Assembly (NCBI GenBank): GCA_041645435.1
Contig: JBAZQB010000001.1
Span: forward strand, 248,001-312,000
Direction: 5' to 3'
Source: Methanoregula sp.
GTDB taxonomy: Archaea; Halobacteriota; Methanomicrobia; Methanomicrobiales; Methanospirillaceae
Length of the DNA stretch: 64,000 nt
The notes below the pieces were generated by a model. The model had not been told where the DNA came from, did no database searches, and saw only the letters and a program-made list of their open reading frames with translations. Positions within the stretch are counted from its first letter, which is position 1; every line of letters starts with the position of its first letter. Below are positions 62,985 through 64,000 of the stretch, piece by piece. Both the position numbers and the translations under genes were made by a program.

Positions 62985-64000
62985 ATGACGATCGGCACCG
63001 AACACGAGTATTCTATCAACGATAACCGGTTTAATCCCCTGCCCCTATCGGACGAGATTATTAAGACGATATGCGGGAGGTACGAGAGCGAGATCCTCTT
63101 TGGGGATGTGAAACTGGGAAAGGAACTCCAGAAGACCGTGCTCGAGATCATTCCCCGGGTACCTGTGGATACTCTATCGGTTCTCGAATCGCACCTCATG
63201 AGCGGGATCCACAAGTTTTATCGCATATTTCCCGACCAGTACCGGTTGCTGGGCCTGGGGATGCATCCCACCTTACGGCTGGAACAGACGGCTGTCTGGG
63301 ACCATGATGAAGGGGAATATTACGAGATGTATGACCGGCTCTTCAACATACAGCAACATGGCTGGTTAAACATACAGGCACTCCAGATCAACCTGTCCTA
63401 CAGGAATTCAAAGGAGCTCGTCCTGCTTTACAACCGGTTGCGTTGTATCCTCCCCTACCTGATCGCCATTACTGCTTCCTCACCGTTTGTTGAAGGAAAC
63501 CTGACCGGCTCCATGGACAACCGTCTGGTATACTACCGCGAGAACCAGCGGGAAATGCCACGGATCTGCAATGGCATCATTCCGGAAAAGATCCAATCGG
63601 TTGACGATTATCATTCCTCGCAGGAAGAGATCTATGCAGCACTGAAGAAACGTGATGCCGGTATTCTCTGCGAGGAATGGCTGAATTCCAGCGGGGTGAT
63701 CATCCGGTTCTCACGCAAATGCCTTGAGATAAAGGCGCTTGACGAACAGGAATGCATTCATTCGGACATGGCTGTCTGCGCATTTGTCCGTGCCCTTCTC
63801 CGGTGTAAGTCACTCCCGGTTGAAACGGATCAGGATACTCTTATGGCACTCACGGATCAGGTGATCCGGAATGGCACCAGCGGGCTGCGGTCAGACCTTG
63901 ATAAACTGTATGATCTGGCATGGAAACATGCAACCGAGGATGAACGCCAGTATCTCCCGGTGATCCAGCAACGCCTCGGTAAGGGTAGTCTGGCAGAGCT
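62985..64000 (+). CDS. Glutamate-cysteine ligase-like enzyme (GCS2 family), 5' part
   Basis: GCS2 enzymes use ATP to form gamma-glutamyl or related amide bonds. The visible 338 residues begin MTIGTEHEYSINDNRF (substrate and Mg2+ binding region), then GKELQKTVLEII and LGLGMHPTLRLE, and include WLNIQALQINLSY with conserved Asn. The gene runs off the window. It starts 15 nt after the YkgJ-type gene, co-directional with the RLAN and ATP-grasp genes. Confidence 0.85.
   Translation, partial: MTIGTEHEYSINDNRFNPLPLSDEIIKTICGRYESEILFGDVKLGKELQKTVLEIIPRVPVDTLSVLESHLMSGIHKFYRIFPDQYRLLGLGMHPTLRLEQTAVWDHDEGEYYEMYDRLFNIQQHGWLNIQALQINLSYRNSKELVLLYNRLRCILPYLIAITASSPFVEGNLTGSMDNRLVYYRENQREMPRICNGIIPEKIQSVDDYHSSQEEIYAALKKRDAGILCEEWLNSSGVIIRFSRKCLEIKALDEQECIHSDMAVCAFVRALLRCKSLPVETDQDTLMALTDQVIRNGTSGLRSDLDKLYDLAWKHATEDERQYLPVIQQRLGKGSLAE

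Overview
The window reads as a chromosomal segment of a euryarchaeal methanogen, most likely order Methanomicrobiales (a Methanoregula-like organism; this is inference). The evidence is archaeal information-processing genes (TFB, MBF1, RLI/ABCE1, Pelota, RqcH, two PAN proteasome ATPases), the small subunit of the archaeal phosphomevalonate dehydratase, the archaeal 3-dehydroquinate synthase II shikimate route and a radical SAM enzyme that looks like the Mhun_1560 family. No methanogenesis genes, rRNA, tRNA or CRISPR arrays were seen.

Layout. 1-3.3 kb: end of a chemotaxis operon (cheA 3' part, cheC, cheD) overlapping a secreted beta-propeller protein. 3.4-9.7 kb: ribosome recycling and rescue genes (RLI/ABCE1, an EMC6-like protein, RqcH, Pelota). 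9.8-25.8 kb: housekeeping and signalling genes, including a TIG lipoprotein, two radical SAM proteins, FKBP, CYTH, a metallophosphoesterase, two PAN paralogues, a carboxyltransferase, a LytS-like/PP2C phosphatase, MBF1 and a phosphate transporter with its PhoU-like partner. 25.9-39.5 kb: a more accessory stretch with lipoproteins, a substrate-binding/legumain-protease fusion, tandem membrane proteins under a small HTH regulator, TFB, OsmC, a CPBP protease, a glycosyltransferase and a PIN toxin pair.

39.5-44.7 kb is a low-gene-density, repeat-rich region. It holds a 305-bp-period repeat, a 189-bp-period G-run repeat, copies of a dispersed GC-rich composite repeat, a small Cys-rich membrane protein, and an AT-rich island with an AbiJ-like abortive-infection gene. 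44.7-52.6 kb is one tightly packed shikimate/aromatic amino acid operon: two ADTH-synthase paralogues, 3-dehydroquinate synthase II, tyrA, pheA, aroA, a shikimate kinase-shikimate dehydrogenase fusion and aroC. The missing step, aroD, lies 2.2 kb further on the opposite strand.

52.6-60.4 kb: lipoprotein, rhodanese, aroD, a membrane protein, a U32 peptidase, triosephosphate isomerase, a 33-residue membrane peptide and an HTH-CBS regulator. 60.8-64 kb: a co-directional cluster of an RLAN-like protein, a RimK-like ATP-grasp ligase, a YkgJ-type Cys-cluster protein and a GCS2 glutamate-cysteine-ligase-like enzyme that runs off the window. It looks like a dedicated pathway for an unknown peptide-like metabolite or protein modification.

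The strongest candidates for undescribed biology are the 60.8-64 kb amidoligase cluster, the substrate-binding/legumain fusion at 27.4-29.5 kb, and the repeat families at 40-43 kb.
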